From: Porphyromonadaceae bacterium UBA7203
GTDB lineage: Bacteria > Bacteroidota > Bacteroidia > Bacteroidales > Muribaculaceae
Reading direction: 5' to 3'
NCBI GenBank assembly: GCA_002490725.1
Contig: DKUN01000013.1
Location: 30,020-94,019 of the forward strand
Length of the DNA stretch: 64,000 nucleotides
The notes beneath the pieces are model-generated. The model made no database searches, had not been told where the DNA came from, and saw only the letters and a list, made by a program, of their open reading frames with translations. The position numbers and the translations under genes are program-made. Positions 1-8,339 of the stretch are shown in pieces (the stretch's first letter is position 1; the number at the start of each line of letters is the position of its first letter).

Positions 1-104
1 CGTTTCGTTTTGGAAAGTTGCACGCTTCGTTTTCGCGATTGTATATTTATATTCGGCTCAGAAAATCCTGTCAAACATGCGTTGATCGCTTTTGCTCTGA
101 GTGG

Positions 105-1019
105 ATGTGCGCTATTGGTATGGGTTGTATTTGTCTGTTATGTCTGGCCTCAGGGTGTTCGCCGCAGGTGGTTGATGAGCCGAAGCCTGTGGTTGAGCCC
201 CGGCCCGGTGGCGAAGATGGTGACGGGCGTTCAGACGTAGTGCCGCTTTTGGTTAACGGGCGTTCATGGATTACTCACAAAAGGACTTCGAAACTCCTCG
301 AAGACGAAAGAATTCTTTATGTGCATGACTCCTATGACCGCTATGAGGTTATCGGCGATACGATGTGTATGGGGTATCGGTGCAAGCTGCTGTCGCACCA
401 CTCGGTTGAGCCCGGCAGCGACGGGTCATATTCCTTGCGCGAAAAGCTGGATAACGTAGCGCTTTACGAAAGGGCAGGAAGGGTCTATGCCATATATGAT
501 TATGACTATTGGAATTTTTCAGGCTGCCGACCTTCGGAGAAGCATAAAGACAGTTATGTAAAGCGGTTGATGCTTGATTTTAACTATCACTATGGTGAGA
601 CAATCAGTGCGGATTTATGGTCAATGACCACACCTGACTTAGATAGTGGGCCCGATGAGGGAGCTTTTAGTTTTAACGTTGCCCGCGAAGATACGATTGA
701 GGTCAGAGGCCGCCGCTTCAGAGCGCTTGCACTGAGTCACGGCAGTTACACCACTCGCTACAACCCGTATTTCTGTGAGGTTGTTACTTATGACAATGTG
801 CTGGTCGAGGGGGTAGGGGCTTATAGAAACAATTGGATTACGAAGCTTACTTTCCCGTCACACTATTGCAATGAGCGGTATCATAGCTATGTGGAAATGG
901 TGGCCTGCTATTATGATGGCGAGCCGGTGTTTACAATTGATGAATTCAAGGAGTTCTATACTCCTGAGGCGGAGGATTCGCCGTGGCCGGATTATCCGCT
1001 CGAAATCATCTTCGATTAG
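105..1019 (+). CDS. Orphan lipoprotein, function unknown
   Basis: A protein of about 304 residues that I do not recognise. From the chosen ATG the N-terminus is a short hydrophobic segment ending in LASGC, a lipobox with Cys18, followed by a proline- and acid-rich linker. I therefore expect a membrane-anchored lipoprotein. The rest is rich in Tyr, Asp and Arg and shows no motif I can name. The frame stays open upstream to position 18, but that extension is polar and would bury the signal peptide, so I prefer 105; an ATG at 120 is also possible. The 3' end overlaps the convergent epimerase gene by four bases. The upstream edge of the window hides its promoter and any operon partner. Confidence 0.75.
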   Translation: MCAIGMGCICLLCLASGCSPQVVDEPKPVVEPRPGGEDGDGRSDVVPLLVNGRSWITHKRTSKLLEDERILYVHDSYDRYEVIGDTMCMGYRCKLLSHHSVEPGSDGSYSLREKLDNVALYERAGRVYAIYDYDYWNFSGCRPSEKHKDSYVKRLMLDFNYHYGETISADLWSMTTPDLDSGPDEGAFSFNVAREDTIEVRGRRFRALALSHGSYTTRYNPYFCEVVTYDNVLVEGVGAYRNNWITKLTFPSHYCNERYHSYVEMVACYYDGEPVFTIDEFKEFYTPEAEDSPWPDYPLEIIFD

Positions 1020-2008
1020 CGGGCGGAGCGATAGGCGGCTACAGTGCGGCGAATGCCTTCGCGCAGCGAGGTGGGGGCGGTGAAGCCGAAGTCGCGCGTG
1101 GCGGCATCGGTTGTGCACTGCCAGTTGCGCTGCTTCATAATCTTGTATTTGTCGAGGTTCAGGGTCGAGGGCTTGCCCGTGAAGAGGCCTGCCTTCTGGG
1201 CAATATAGCTTACGCCCTTGACCGCCCACAGGGGCAGGCGCAGGGGCACCACTACTTTGCGGCCAAGCTCTTCGGCGACTATGCGGCGAAATTCGGCCTG
1301 CGAGTAGCTGCGCGGCTCGGAGATGTTGTAGCGGCGGCACACCGGGGCCTTTTCCATGGCCATGAACATGGCTTCGACGAGGTCTTCGACATAGATGAAC
1401 GTGAGCAACTGCTTGCGATAGCCGACGCCGAAGTCAAAGTGGCGGTCAATCGACTTTATCATCATCAGATAGTCTTGTTCGTGGGGACCATAAACGCCTG
1501 TCGGGCGGAAAATAATCCAGGGCAGGCCGCTTAGGGTTTCGAGCCACTGCTCCGACTTTACTTTCGAAAGGCCGTAGCGCGTGTTAGGCCGCGGAATCAT
1601 CTGTTCTGAAATCGGAGCATAGCCCTTTTCGTCGCCCGGGCCAATGGCCGAGAGCGAGCTGACGTAGAGGAATTTTTCGGGCATTTTGCCGCTCTCTTTC
1701 AGGGCGGTGGCAAAGGTGCGCAGATACTGGAAGTTGATGCGGTTGAAGTCCGGAAAACTGGCGCATTTGGTGGCTCCGAGGTTATAGATGACGTAGTCCC
1801 ACTTTTCGGGCACGCTCTCAAGGACGGATTTGACGGCTGCGGGGTCGTCATAGTCAAACTCGAGCACTTTGAGCCGCTCGTCGGTCAGGCGGCTGCGCGA
1901 TGTCGACGGGCGCACGCCCACGGTCGTGTCATAGCCCGACCCGAGGGCGCGCCCGGCGATGAAGCCGCCGATAAAGCCGCCGGCGCCGACAATCAGCAGT
2001 CGTTTCAT
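1016..2008 (-). CDS. NAD-dependent epimerase/dehydratase family protein
   Basis: A short-chain dehydrogenase of the extended type, 330 residues, near the usual length for nucleotide-sugar epimerases. The N-terminus has the Rossmann motif GAGGFIG at residues 8-14, and the catalytic YxxxK pair is Tyr145 and Lys149, with a Ser-rich strand (VSSLS) before it at about 116-120. Substrates in this family are usually nucleotide sugars or related ketones; nothing here fixes the substrate. The start codon overlaps the stop of the C10 peptidase gene by four bases (ATGA), so the two are probably translated together. That pairing is unusual, because the peptidase is exported and this enzyme looks cytoplasmic. 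Confidence 0.88.
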   Translation of the reverse strand: MKRLLIVGAGGFIGGFIAGRALGSGYDTTVGVRPSTSRSRLTDERLKVLEFDYDDPAAVKSVLESVPEKWDYVIYNLGATKCASFPDFNRINFQYLRTFATALKESGKMPEKFLYVSSLSAIGPGDEKGYAPISEQMIPRPNTRYGLSKVKSEQWLETLSGLPWIIFRPTGVYGPHEQDYLMMIKSIDRHFDFGVGYRKQLLTFIYVEDLVEAMFMAMEKAPVCRRYNISEPRSYSQAEFRRIVAEELGRKVVVPLRLPLWAVKGVSYIAQKAGLFTGKPSTLNLDKYKIMKQRNWQCTTDAATRDFGFTAPTSLREGIRRTVAAYRSAR

Positions 2009-4371
2009 AGGCTGACTTTCTGCGCCTGATTGCCGCGACGTATAATGTAGATGCCTTTCTGTGCGGGCTTGGCTATGCGGCGTCCCGAAAGGTCAAAGTA
2101 TTCGGCCGAGGTGTCAGAGGTGTGGTCGGCTCCGATGCTTTCGATTGCGCTGTCGTCCGGCTCGGTCAGCGTGAAGTTGGCGCGCTGACGGCCTGAAGCC
2201 TCGGTCATGGCGTCGTTATATTCGTAGTAGACGTAGGCTGTGTAGTTGTTGTTGACAACGCCGTCAACCAGGTCGCCGCTGACGGTTACCGTCTTCGATT
2301 CGCCTTTTTTGACGTTGATCGGTTCGGATTCGAAGCGCGCAACGTAAGAGTTGTAGTTGCCGCGGTTGTTAATCTGCATGTAGATCGGACTGTTGAAGTC
2401 GGCGTCGACAGCCGAGATGGTTACGGTGAATGTCAGGTTGTTTTTTGCCGTGTTGTCGACGGTCAGGTCCGATGCCTTGATCTGGGTGTTGCCCGAAGCC
2501 TCGACCGTCACGGTGAGGGGGTCGGATATGCGATTGTTATTGGCGTCGGTCAGAGCCAGGTCGTACTCGCCCGAGTTGACAGTGATGTCGCTGAGCTGCA
2601 GTGACATTTCAAAGTCGATTGATGAACCTGCTTCGATGCTGAGGAGAGGTAATTTGCCGAGCTCGGCCCGCTTGATGGTCTGGCCTTTGGCGTAGAGAGC
2701 GGCGGTGATGTCGCCCTGGTACATCTCGTCTGACTCATTGGTTATCTTGCCGGTGAGAGTAAACGGTTGGGCGGTGTAGATGACAGCGGGGGCCGAAAGA
2801 TTCGATGCGCTGACGGTGCCGGGAGTGTAGTCGCTGAAGTGGATAAAGCCGTTGCTGACGTTTACGCTGACGGGACCGGCTGTTCCGACGGGATAGTAAA
2901 TCGGGGTGTAGGAGTTGGTGGCGGGGTTGTAACTGGCCAGCGTCATCCGGTAATCTCCGTCGGCAAGAGATGTCGGGAAGGTGACTGTTAAATTGTTGTT
3001 GATGCCATACAGGGGCTTGATGTTCGTAACGCGGCTGGAAGTGTTGATGTACTGGACGGTGCCGTCTGATTTGGTCAGCTGAACTGCCACAGTATAGTCA
3101 CTCACGGTATAGGGGCTGCAATTATAGATGCCGGCATAAGGACCGGTATAGGTCAGGGTGATGTTGCGGCCGAGATTGGCGCTTGTAGTGGTAGCCTTGA
3201 TGCCGCCATACATGAACATGCGCACCGGGGCCATGCTCTCGGAAGTGGTCTTGCCCTTTTTCAGGCCGTAGATGATGCCTTGGTAGAAGTTGAAACCTGC
3301 CGAGCCGCCGCCGATGCCCTGGATTCCGGGATCGAGAGCCGTCAGGGCGAAGTAGCCGTCGCTGACACCGCCCCATCCCCAGTTGACGTGGAAGAGGGCG
3401 TCGCCGTTATAGCCGTCGATTACAAAAGCGTGGCCTTCGTTGTTAGCGGTGCAGCCGTCGTAGTAAATGGGGTAACCTTCGGAGAGTACGTCGTAAATCA
3501 TGTTTTCCCAGTCGGTAGTGCTGAACCAGTCGCGGTTGAGGTAGCCGAGGGTAGAGTCATAGTCGAAGTTGCGCACCAGCCCTTGAGCCGTGTTGTAGCC
3601 CAGGGCGCCGCTTGCGTCAGGGCTGTAGTTCATGTCGGATGCGTAACCGATTGCGCGCATGATGGTGGCCACGGCGGTTTTAGCATCTTCGGGGCTGCTT
3701 GATGAGTAGGTGTCGAGCATCTTATCCCAGTTTAAGCTGACCGTGTTGAAGAAGAGCGAGAGATTCTGGCCGCCATTATCCCAGTAATAGGAGTAGTTGC
3801 CGCCGTTGCATGTGGCGGGATAGGCGTAGACTTTGAGCACCTGGGCCATTGCTGTGGCAACGCATCCGGTCATGCTGCGCTTGCCTTGCAGCAAGGGGCA
3901 AAGCTGGTTGTATGGAGCATCCTGGTTCCATCGGGTAGCGCAGATTACCGGAATCGCGGGGCGGCTTTCGGTGGCGCGGGCTTCGGGAGCGGTGCGGATT
4001 ACGTTGCCTTTGCGAAGGTCTTCGATTTCCGACGCATAGAAGTCAATCATGGCGAGCAGTGCCGGGGGCAGTTCCGTGCCGGCTACATAATTGTCGGAGT
4101 ATCCGATGAGCGCGGGCGTCTCGCTTTCGGCCGAAACCAGAATCAGGCCTCCGTTGTCGGGGGTGAACATATAGAGTTGGTTTTTGCCTGCGTGGCTGAC
4201 GGTCATTGCAGGTTCCATGTCGGCGGCGAGGCTTGTGCGCGACTTAATTTTGCGCGCGGCGGGAGTTTGCATAGCGCTGATTCTTTCCAGGGCCATGGCC
4301 GGGGTCAGCACCTCGGCCGAAGCAGATGCGGCTATTATCGATGCCGCAATGTAAGCAAAGATTTTTTTCAT
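2005..4371 (-). CDS. C10 family cysteine peptidase (streptopain-like) with Spi prodomain
   Basis: A secreted papain-fold peptidase of 788 residues. A signal peptide (about 1-19) is followed by a Spi-like prodomain (about 20-130) that in this family keeps the enzyme inactive until cleaved. The C10 core follows, with catalytic Cys170 in MTGCVATAMAQ, His314 in EGHAFVIDGY, and the NWGWGG motif at 330-335. After about residue 390 come beta-rich repeats. The last 35 residues (YFDLSGRRIA, then KGIYIIRRG) look like the T9SS-type C-terminal signals common in Bacteroidales. Such peptidases act outside the cell on host or dietary protein. A palindrome sits 20 bases before the start codon. No separate Spi inhibitor gene is adjacent. 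Confidence 0.93.
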   Translation of the reverse strand: MKKIFAYIAASIIAASASAEVLTPAMALERISAMQTPAARKIKSRTSLAADMEPAMTVSHAGKNQLYMFTPDNGGLILVSAESETPALIGYSDNYVAGTELPPALLAMIDFYASEIEDLRKGNVIRTAPEARATESRPAIPVICATRWNQDAPYNQLCPLLQGKRSMTGCVATAMAQVLKVYAYPATCNGGNYSYYWDNGGQNLSLFFNTVSLNWDKMLDTYSSSSPEDAKTAVATIMRAIGYASDMNYSPDASGALGYNTAQGLVRNFDYDSTLGYLNRDWFSTTDWENMIYDVLSEGYPIYYDGCTANNEGHAFVIDGYNGDALFHVNWGWGGVSDGYFALTALDPGIQGIGGGSAGFNFYQGIIYGLKKGKTTSESMAPVRMFMYGGIKATTTSANLGRNITLTYTGPYAGIYNCSPYTVSDYTVAVQLTKSDGTVQYINTSSRVTNIKPLYGINNNLTVTFPTSLADGDYRMTLASYNPATNSYTPIYYPVGTAGPVSVNVSNGFIHFSDYTPGTVSASNLSAPAVIYTAQPFTLTGKITNESDEMYQGDITAALYAKGQTIKRAELGKLPLLSIEAGSSIDFEMSLQLSDITVNSGEYDLALTDANNNRISDPLTVTVEASGNTQIKASDLTVDNTAKNNLTFTVTISAVDADFNSPIYMQINNRGNYNSYVARFESEPINVKKGESKTVTVSGDLVDGVVNNNYTAYVYYEYNDAMTEASGRQRANFTLTEPDDSAIESIGADHTSDTSAEYFDLSGRRIAKPAQKGIYIIRRGNQAQKVSL

Positions 4372-4390
4372 TTTGTGTATTTGGTGAAAT

Positions 4391-4412
4391 GGCGGCAGTG
4401 GTGACTGCCGCC
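4391..4412 (-). terminator. 9-bp hairpin between phosphate transporter and C10 peptidase
   Basis: GGCGGCAGT and ACTGCCGCC form a perfect 9-bp stem with a 4-base loop. On the minus strand it lies after the cotransporter stop (4444) and 20 bases before the peptidase ATG (4371). No U-tract follows, so it may be a terminator typical of this phylum, or a leader structure acting on the peptidase gene. I saw no TAnnTTTG promoter between hairpin and ATG. Confidence 0.5.
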
Positions 4413-4443
4413 GCTGATATTACGGTTTGTTTGTTTTTTCTGA

Positions 4444-6267
4444 TTAGGTGTAGGAGGGTTTCTTGGTCATTGAGTCGCGTATGGTGTCGACCACATTGAT
4501 AATGTAGTCGCCCACTTTTTCGAGGTCGGCAATGGCGTCCATGTAGAAGATGCCGGCCTGATAGTCATAGAGTCCGCCGTTGATATTTTCAACGTTCTTG
4601 GCTCTGAGCTGATTGCGCAGGTTGTTGATTTCGCGCTCCTTGTTGTAGGCTGCAAGCAGCTGCTCGTCGCTGACGTTCTCGATGTTGTCGAGCATGTTGA
4701 TCATGCCGTTCATGGCTTCGGAAACGAGCGCGAACATAGAGTCGATGTTGTCTTTTATGACGTCGTTGAAGTGCACGTTGACCTCCTGCTTGCGTGAGAG
4801 CACTCGGCCGAAGTTGTTGCAGCTGTCGCCTATCGACTCGATTTCGGAATTGATGTTGAACAGGGCGGCCACGCGGCGTTTGCCGTCGTTGCTCAGGCGG
4901 CCCTGGCTGGTGCGGTTGAGGAAGTCGGCTATTTCGCGCTCCATGCGGTCCGATATGTCTTCATATTTTTCAAGTCGCGAATAGAGCTGATTGAATTCCT
5001 TGGCCTTGGCGTTCATGTGGAGCAGCTCTTTGGCCATGCCTATCATGCGGTCAATGCGCTGGGCAAACACGCCCATTTCCTTTTCGACCTGAACGATGTT
5101 GAGTTCCGATGCGCTGATTCGCGAGCCGCCGATATATTTGAGAGAGAATTCCTCGTCTTGTTTCTTTGAGGGCACGATGTATTCGACGGCCTTGACGTAG
5201 AGGTCGGTCAGCCAAATCATGACGGCCAGGTTGATGATGTTGTAGAAAGTGTGGTAGAGCGACATACCGAAGCTGACCGAAATCTGCATGGCGGCAATCT
5301 GCTTGAGAACGTTGTGGCCGGCGGGCAGGGAGCCGTCGAAGAGGTGGTTGTAGACGGTCGGGTCGGTCTGTTCGATGTGGGCCACATAGCCGTAGAGAGC
5401 GCTGGGGTCGCCCTGGCCGATGGCGTTGGTCATCCAGTCAATCATCTCAACGAACGGGAAGAACACCGGGAGCATCCAAATGAGGCCGAGAAAGTTGAAC
5501 AGCAGGTGGCCCATAGCCGTTCGGCGCGCGCCTACGTTGCCGCTCATCGATGCGAGCAGGGGGGTAATTGTCGTGCCGAGGTTGGCGCCGAGCACCAGCG
5601 CGCATGCCAGGTCAAACGTAATCCAGCCTTTAGTACACATAATCAGCGTGATGGCGAATGTGGCCGCCGATGACTGGATAACCATTGTCAGCAGACATCC
5701 GACAGCACCGAAAATCAACACTGAGCCGAAGCCGCTGTGGGTGTATTGCTGCAGGAAGGCAAACATTTCGGGGTTGTTCTGCAGGTCGGGAACATATTTG
5801 CTGATAAGGTCGAGGCCCATGAACAGGAATGCGAAGCCGATCAGGAATTCGCCGAGGCTCTTGTTGCGGCTCGATGAGGTGAACATCAGCGGCACGGCCA
5901 GGCCGATCAGCGGCAGCATGAAGGCCGACATGTTGACCTTGAAGCCGAAGAGTGCGATTATCCAGGCGGTGAACGTCGTACCGACGTTGGCGCCCATCAT
6001 GACTGACATTGCCTGCGACAGGGTCATCAGGCCGGCGTTTACAAAGCTGACTACCATAACCGTCGACGCCGACGACGACTGAATGAGAGCAGTGATTATT
6101 ATACCCGTCAGAGTGCCGCTCAAGCGGTTGCGGGTCATTACTGAGAGAATGTGGCGCAAGCGGTCGCCTGCAACTTTCTGCAGGCCTTCGCTCATAACTT
6201 TCATGCCGTAGAGAAACAGGCACACTGCGCCGAGCAGACACAGTAGGTCGAGAATGCTATAGCTCAT
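4444..6267 (-). CDS. Na/phosphate cotransporter family protein with PhoU-like C-terminus
   Basis: An inner-membrane protein of 607 residues of the NptA/YjbB type, which moves inorganic phosphate with sodium. It has the two inverted repeats of the family, each with a QSS motif: ALIQSSSAS near residue 63 and MVIQSSAAT near 198, each followed by a GAN-x-GTT segment. From about residue 370 the protein is soluble and helical and resembles PhoU, which is typical of bacterial members. A good promoter lies just upstream (TTG, 21 bases, TAAATTTG at 6300-6307). It is divergent from the flavodoxin-like gene. The direction of transport (uptake or export) cannot be read from sequence. Confidence 0.9.
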   Translation of the reverse strand: MSYSILDLLCLLGAVCLFLYGMKVMSEGLQKVAGDRLRHILSVMTRNRLSGTLTGIIITALIQSSSASTVMVVSFVNAGLMTLSQAMSVMMGANVGTTFTAWIIALFGFKVNMSAFMLPLIGLAVPLMFTSSSRNKSLGEFLIGFAFLFMGLDLISKYVPDLQNNPEMFAFLQQYTHSGFGSVLIFGAVGCLLTMVIQSSAATFAITLIMCTKGWITFDLACALVLGANLGTTITPLLASMSGNVGARRTAMGHLLFNFLGLIWMLPVFFPFVEMIDWMTNAIGQGDPSALYGYVAHIEQTDPTVYNHLFDGSLPAGHNVLKQIAAMQISVSFGMSLYHTFYNIINLAVMIWLTDLYVKAVEYIVPSKKQDEEFSLKYIGGSRISASELNIVQVEKEMGVFAQRIDRMIGMAKELLHMNAKAKEFNQLYSRLEKYEDISDRMEREIADFLNRTSQGRLSNDGKRRVAALFNINSEIESIGDSCNNFGRVLSRKQEVNVHFNDVIKDNIDSMFALVSEAMNGMINMLDNIENVSDEQLLAAYNKEREINNLRNQLRAKNVENINGGLYDYQAGIFYMDAIADLEKVGDYIINVVDTIRDSMTKKPSYT

Positions 6268-6299
6268 GTTTTGTTATCGTGAGTTACTCTTTATGCCGA

Positions 6300-6307
6300 C
6301 AAATTTA
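6300..6307 (-). promoter_or_regulatory. Promoter -7 element of the Na/phosphate cotransporter
   Basis: TAAATTTG on the minus strand matches the Bacteroidetes -7 consensus TAnnTTTG. A TTG at 6331-6329 lies 21 bases upstream. The leader would be about 27-30 bases. Confidence 0.7.
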
Positions 6308-6350
6308 AGAAACATTCATGAATTATCCCAACAATTAGATAAAAATTCGT

Positions 6351-6358
6351 TATCTTTG
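6351..6358 (+). promoter_or_regulatory. Promoter -7 element of the flavodoxin-like gene
   Basis: TATCTTTG matches TAnnTTTG; I see no convincing -33 element. The leader would be about 33 bases. It diverges from the promoter at 6300-6307. Confidence 0.6.
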
Positions 6359-6397
6359 CTCCAGCATATCAGTAATAATCTCTAAAAAAGTTCACAT

Positions 6398-7030
6398 ATG
6401 AAAGTATTGCTTATAAATGGAAGTCCCCACCCCGAGGGTAACACTGCGACCGCCCTGGCGGCTATGGCCGAGCGCCTTGAAGCGAACGGTCTTGAAACCG
6501 AAACCCTGTGGATCGGCGTCAAGGCCGTGCAGGGCTGCATCGGCTGTTATAAATGTATGGAACTGGGTCGGTGCGCTTTTCAGGATCAGCTCTATAACGA
6601 TGTGCGTGCCGCCGTCGAGTCGGCCGATGCGCTGGTAGTGGGTTCGCCTACCTATTATGCCGGTCCTAACGGTTCGCTCTGCGCACTGCTCGACCGCCTG
6701 TTTTATTCGTCGGGCGCACATTTGCGCGGCAAGCCGGCCGCTGCAGTGGCAATCTGTCGTCGCGGCGGAGCTTCGACCACCTACGATCGTCTGAACAAGT
6801 ATTTTCAGATGATGTGCATGCCGATGCCTAATTCGCAATACTGGAATCTCGTTTATGGTCGCAAACCGGGCGAGGTCGCTTTTGACGCCGAGGGCATGCA
6901 GACGTTGCGCACCCTGGCCGACAACATGACCTGGCTCATGCGTTCGATTGCCGCAAATCCGCGTCCGGAGCAGGAACCATGGCATATGACCAACTTCATT
7001 CGCCGCGACCTGACCACGCCGGCTGAATAA
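6398..7030 (+). CDS. Flavodoxin family / NADPH-dependent FMN reductase-like protein
   Basis: A cytoplasmic flavoprotein of 210 residues. The N-terminus KVLLINGSPHPEGNT is the FMN phosphate loop of the flavodoxin-fold reductases, and VVGSPTYYAGP (about 83-93) is the second flavin contact. CIGCYKC at about 47-53 is a cysteine cluster as in iron-sulfur flavoproteins of this group, although the spacing does not prove a cluster. The likely role is NAD(P)H-dependent reduction of quinones or small electron acceptors. The gene has its own promoter and stands alone between the divergent transporter and the convergent PAP2 gene. Confidence 0.88.
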   Translation: MKVLLINGSPHPEGNTATALAAMAERLEANGLETETLWIGVKAVQGCIGCYKCMELGRCAFQDQLYNDVRAAVESADALVVGSPTYYAGPNGSLCALLDRLFYSSGAHLRGKPAAAVAICRRGGASTTYDRLNKYFQMMCMPMPNSQYWNLVYGRKPGEVAFDAEGMQTLRTLADNMTWLMRSIAANPRPEQEPWHMTNFIRRDLTTPAE

Positions 7031-7055
7031 TAATGCTGTAGCAGCCTCCGCGCCG

Positions 7056-7796
7056 TCAGAAAATAATGGCGGCGGTGAGGGCAAATGAGCGATTGACGGG
7101 CGAGTAGGCAGGCACCAGCACTGCCGCCTCGCCCCGCCGGCGGTCAAGTCCGAGCCAGCGCCGGTTGAACGGCAGCAGCCACTCGGCGGCGCGTGCGCTC
7201 AGAATGCCGATGCCGGCGCCTGCCAGGACGTCGTTGAGCCAGTGGCGCCCGTTGAGTATGCGCATGACTCCGACTCCCGATGCCACGAGGTAGCCGCAGG
7301 CGCCTACCCACGGGCCATAGTCCTGGCGAAGCAGTTCCGCGCCGAGAAATGCGGTAGCTGAGTGGCCCGACGGGAAGGCGTTAGTGCTCGTTCCGGTGGG
7401 GCGCAGTTCGCTGACACACAGTTTGGTACCTCGCACCAGGGCGGCGGTGATAATCGCGCCTGTGGCGCCGACAATGACGCGGTCGACGAATGGACGTCTT
7501 GACTTCAGGCCTGCAAAATCAAGAAACAGATAGCCTGCGGCGGGCAGATATTGGATGTAGTCGTCGTAGGGGGCACATTTGTGTATGCCGATTTCGCTGT
7601 TAATCCATCGGCGGGCCTGCGCCAGGGGCTTTATGCCCACGGCAACGGCACCGACGGTTATGAGCGTGCCGGGAACTATGAGCTGCCGAGGTGTAAAGCG
7701 TAGGGTGTCAATCCTCTCGGTGTGTGTCGAGTCGGATGCGAGCGCCTGCGTGATGCAAGTAGCGGCCACAATTATCAACAGGAGAACTCTTTTCAC
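7056..7796 (-). CDS. PAP2 family membrane phosphatase
   Basis: A 246-residue membrane protein with the PAP2 signature: K-x6-RP (KLCVSELRP), then PSGHS (AFPSGHSATAF), then R-x5-H-x3-D (RILNGRHWLNDVLAG). These are the phosphate-binding and catalytic residues for dephosphorylating lipid phosphates such as undecaprenyl diphosphate or phosphatidic acid. A signal-like segment KRVLLLIIVAATCITQALA comes first. I chose a GTG start at 7796 because it precedes the signal segment and because TACCTTTG on the minus strand at 7801-7808 ends only four bases before it. A longer open frame upstream runs through the divergent dihydrofolate reductase gene and is not credible. Confidence 0.88.
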   Translation of the reverse strand: MKRVLLLIIVAATCITQALASDSTHTERIDTLRFTPRQLIVPGTLITVGAVAVGIKPLAQARRWINSEIGIHKCAPYDDYIQYLPAAGYLFLDFAGLKSRRPFVDRVIVGATGAIITAALVRGTKLCVSELRPTGTSTNAFPSGHSATAFLGAELLRQDYGPWVGACGYLVASGVGVMRILNGRHWLNDVLAGAGIGILSARAAEWLLPFNRRWLGLDRRRGEAAVLVPAYSPVNRSFALTAAIIF

Positions 7797-7800
7797 GCGG

Positions 7801-7808
7801 CAAAGGTA
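7801..7808 (-). promoter_or_regulatory. Promoter -7 element of the PAP2 gene
   Basis: TACCTTTG on the minus strand ends four bases before the GTG start, so the transcript would be leaderless or nearly so. It lies within the region divergent to the dihydrofolate reductase promoter. Confidence 0.6.
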
Positions 7809-7827
7809 TATATTTTTTGCCGAATAA

Positions 7828-7858
7828 TTGTCAATATGAAAAATAATTCTCACCTTTG
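7828..7858 (+). promoter_or_regulatory. Promoter of dihydrofolate reductase gene
   Basis: TTG at 7828-7830, 20 bases, then CACCTTTG at 7851-7858, one base off the TAnnTTTG consensus. Only seven bases separate it from the ATG at 7866. Confidence 0.5.
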
Positions 7859-7865
7859 CCGGACT

Positions 7866-8339
7866 ATGAAGCCTGTAATTACCATCATTGCCGCCGTGTG
7901 TGCCAACGGAGCCATCGGCCGCCGCGGCGACCTGCTCTACCACATCTCGGCCGACCTGCGCCGCTTCAAGCAGCTGACCATGGGTCACCCCATCATAATG
8001 GGGCGCAAAACGTTCGAGTCGTTCCCGAAAGGCCCCCTGCCGGGCCGGCGCAATATTGTAATTTCGCGTAATCCCGACTATGCTCCTGCAGGAGCCGAAG
8101 TCTATGCCTCGCCCGAGGAGGCGCTTGAGGCATGCGGCGATGCCGGCGAAGTGTTTGTGATTGGCGGCGGTGAGATTTACAGCCGTTTCATGCCACAGGC
8201 CACGCGACTGATGTTGACAGAAATCGATGCCGCGCCCGACGATGCCGACACGTTCTTCCCGCCTCACGGACTGACGCCGTGCGAGGCGTCTGACTGGCAG
8301 GGCGAGGAGCCGCGCTATCGCTTTGTCACTTACTCGTAG
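7866..8339 (+). CDS. folA: Dihydrofolate reductase
   Basis: A 157-residue cytoplasmic enzyme that reduces dihydrofolate to tetrahydrofolate with NADPH. The fold is clear: TIIAAVCANGAIG at the N-terminus, the active-site helix ISADLRRFK with the catalytic Asp, the NADPH-binding MGRKTFESF, and VFVIGGGEIYSRF. The usual Trp of the LPW or LLW segment is Tyr (DLLYHIS). I start at 7866 because homology begins there; an in-frame ATG at 7836 would lie upstream of the promoter-like element. The 3' end overlaps the convergent permease gene by ten bases. thyA is not in the window. Confidence 0.95.
   Translation: MKPVITIIAAVCANGAIGRRGDLLYHISADLRRFKQLTMGHPIIMGRKTFESFPKGPLPGRRNIVISRNPDYAPAGAEVYASPEEALEACGDAGEVFVIGGGEIYSRFMPQATRLMLTEIDAAPDDADTFFPPHGLTPCEASDWQGEEPRYRFVTYS

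Noticed and set aside
858..1534. Open frames of 160-183 codons across the epimerase start region
   Set aside because: They are Arg/Ala-rich translations of the opposite or shifted strand of the epimerase and lipoprotein genes, with no start context or homology.
2005..2300. A separate Spi inhibitor gene next to the C10 peptidase
   Set aside because: The Spi-like part is the N-terminal prodomain of the peptidase itself; no small exported inhibitor gene flanks it.
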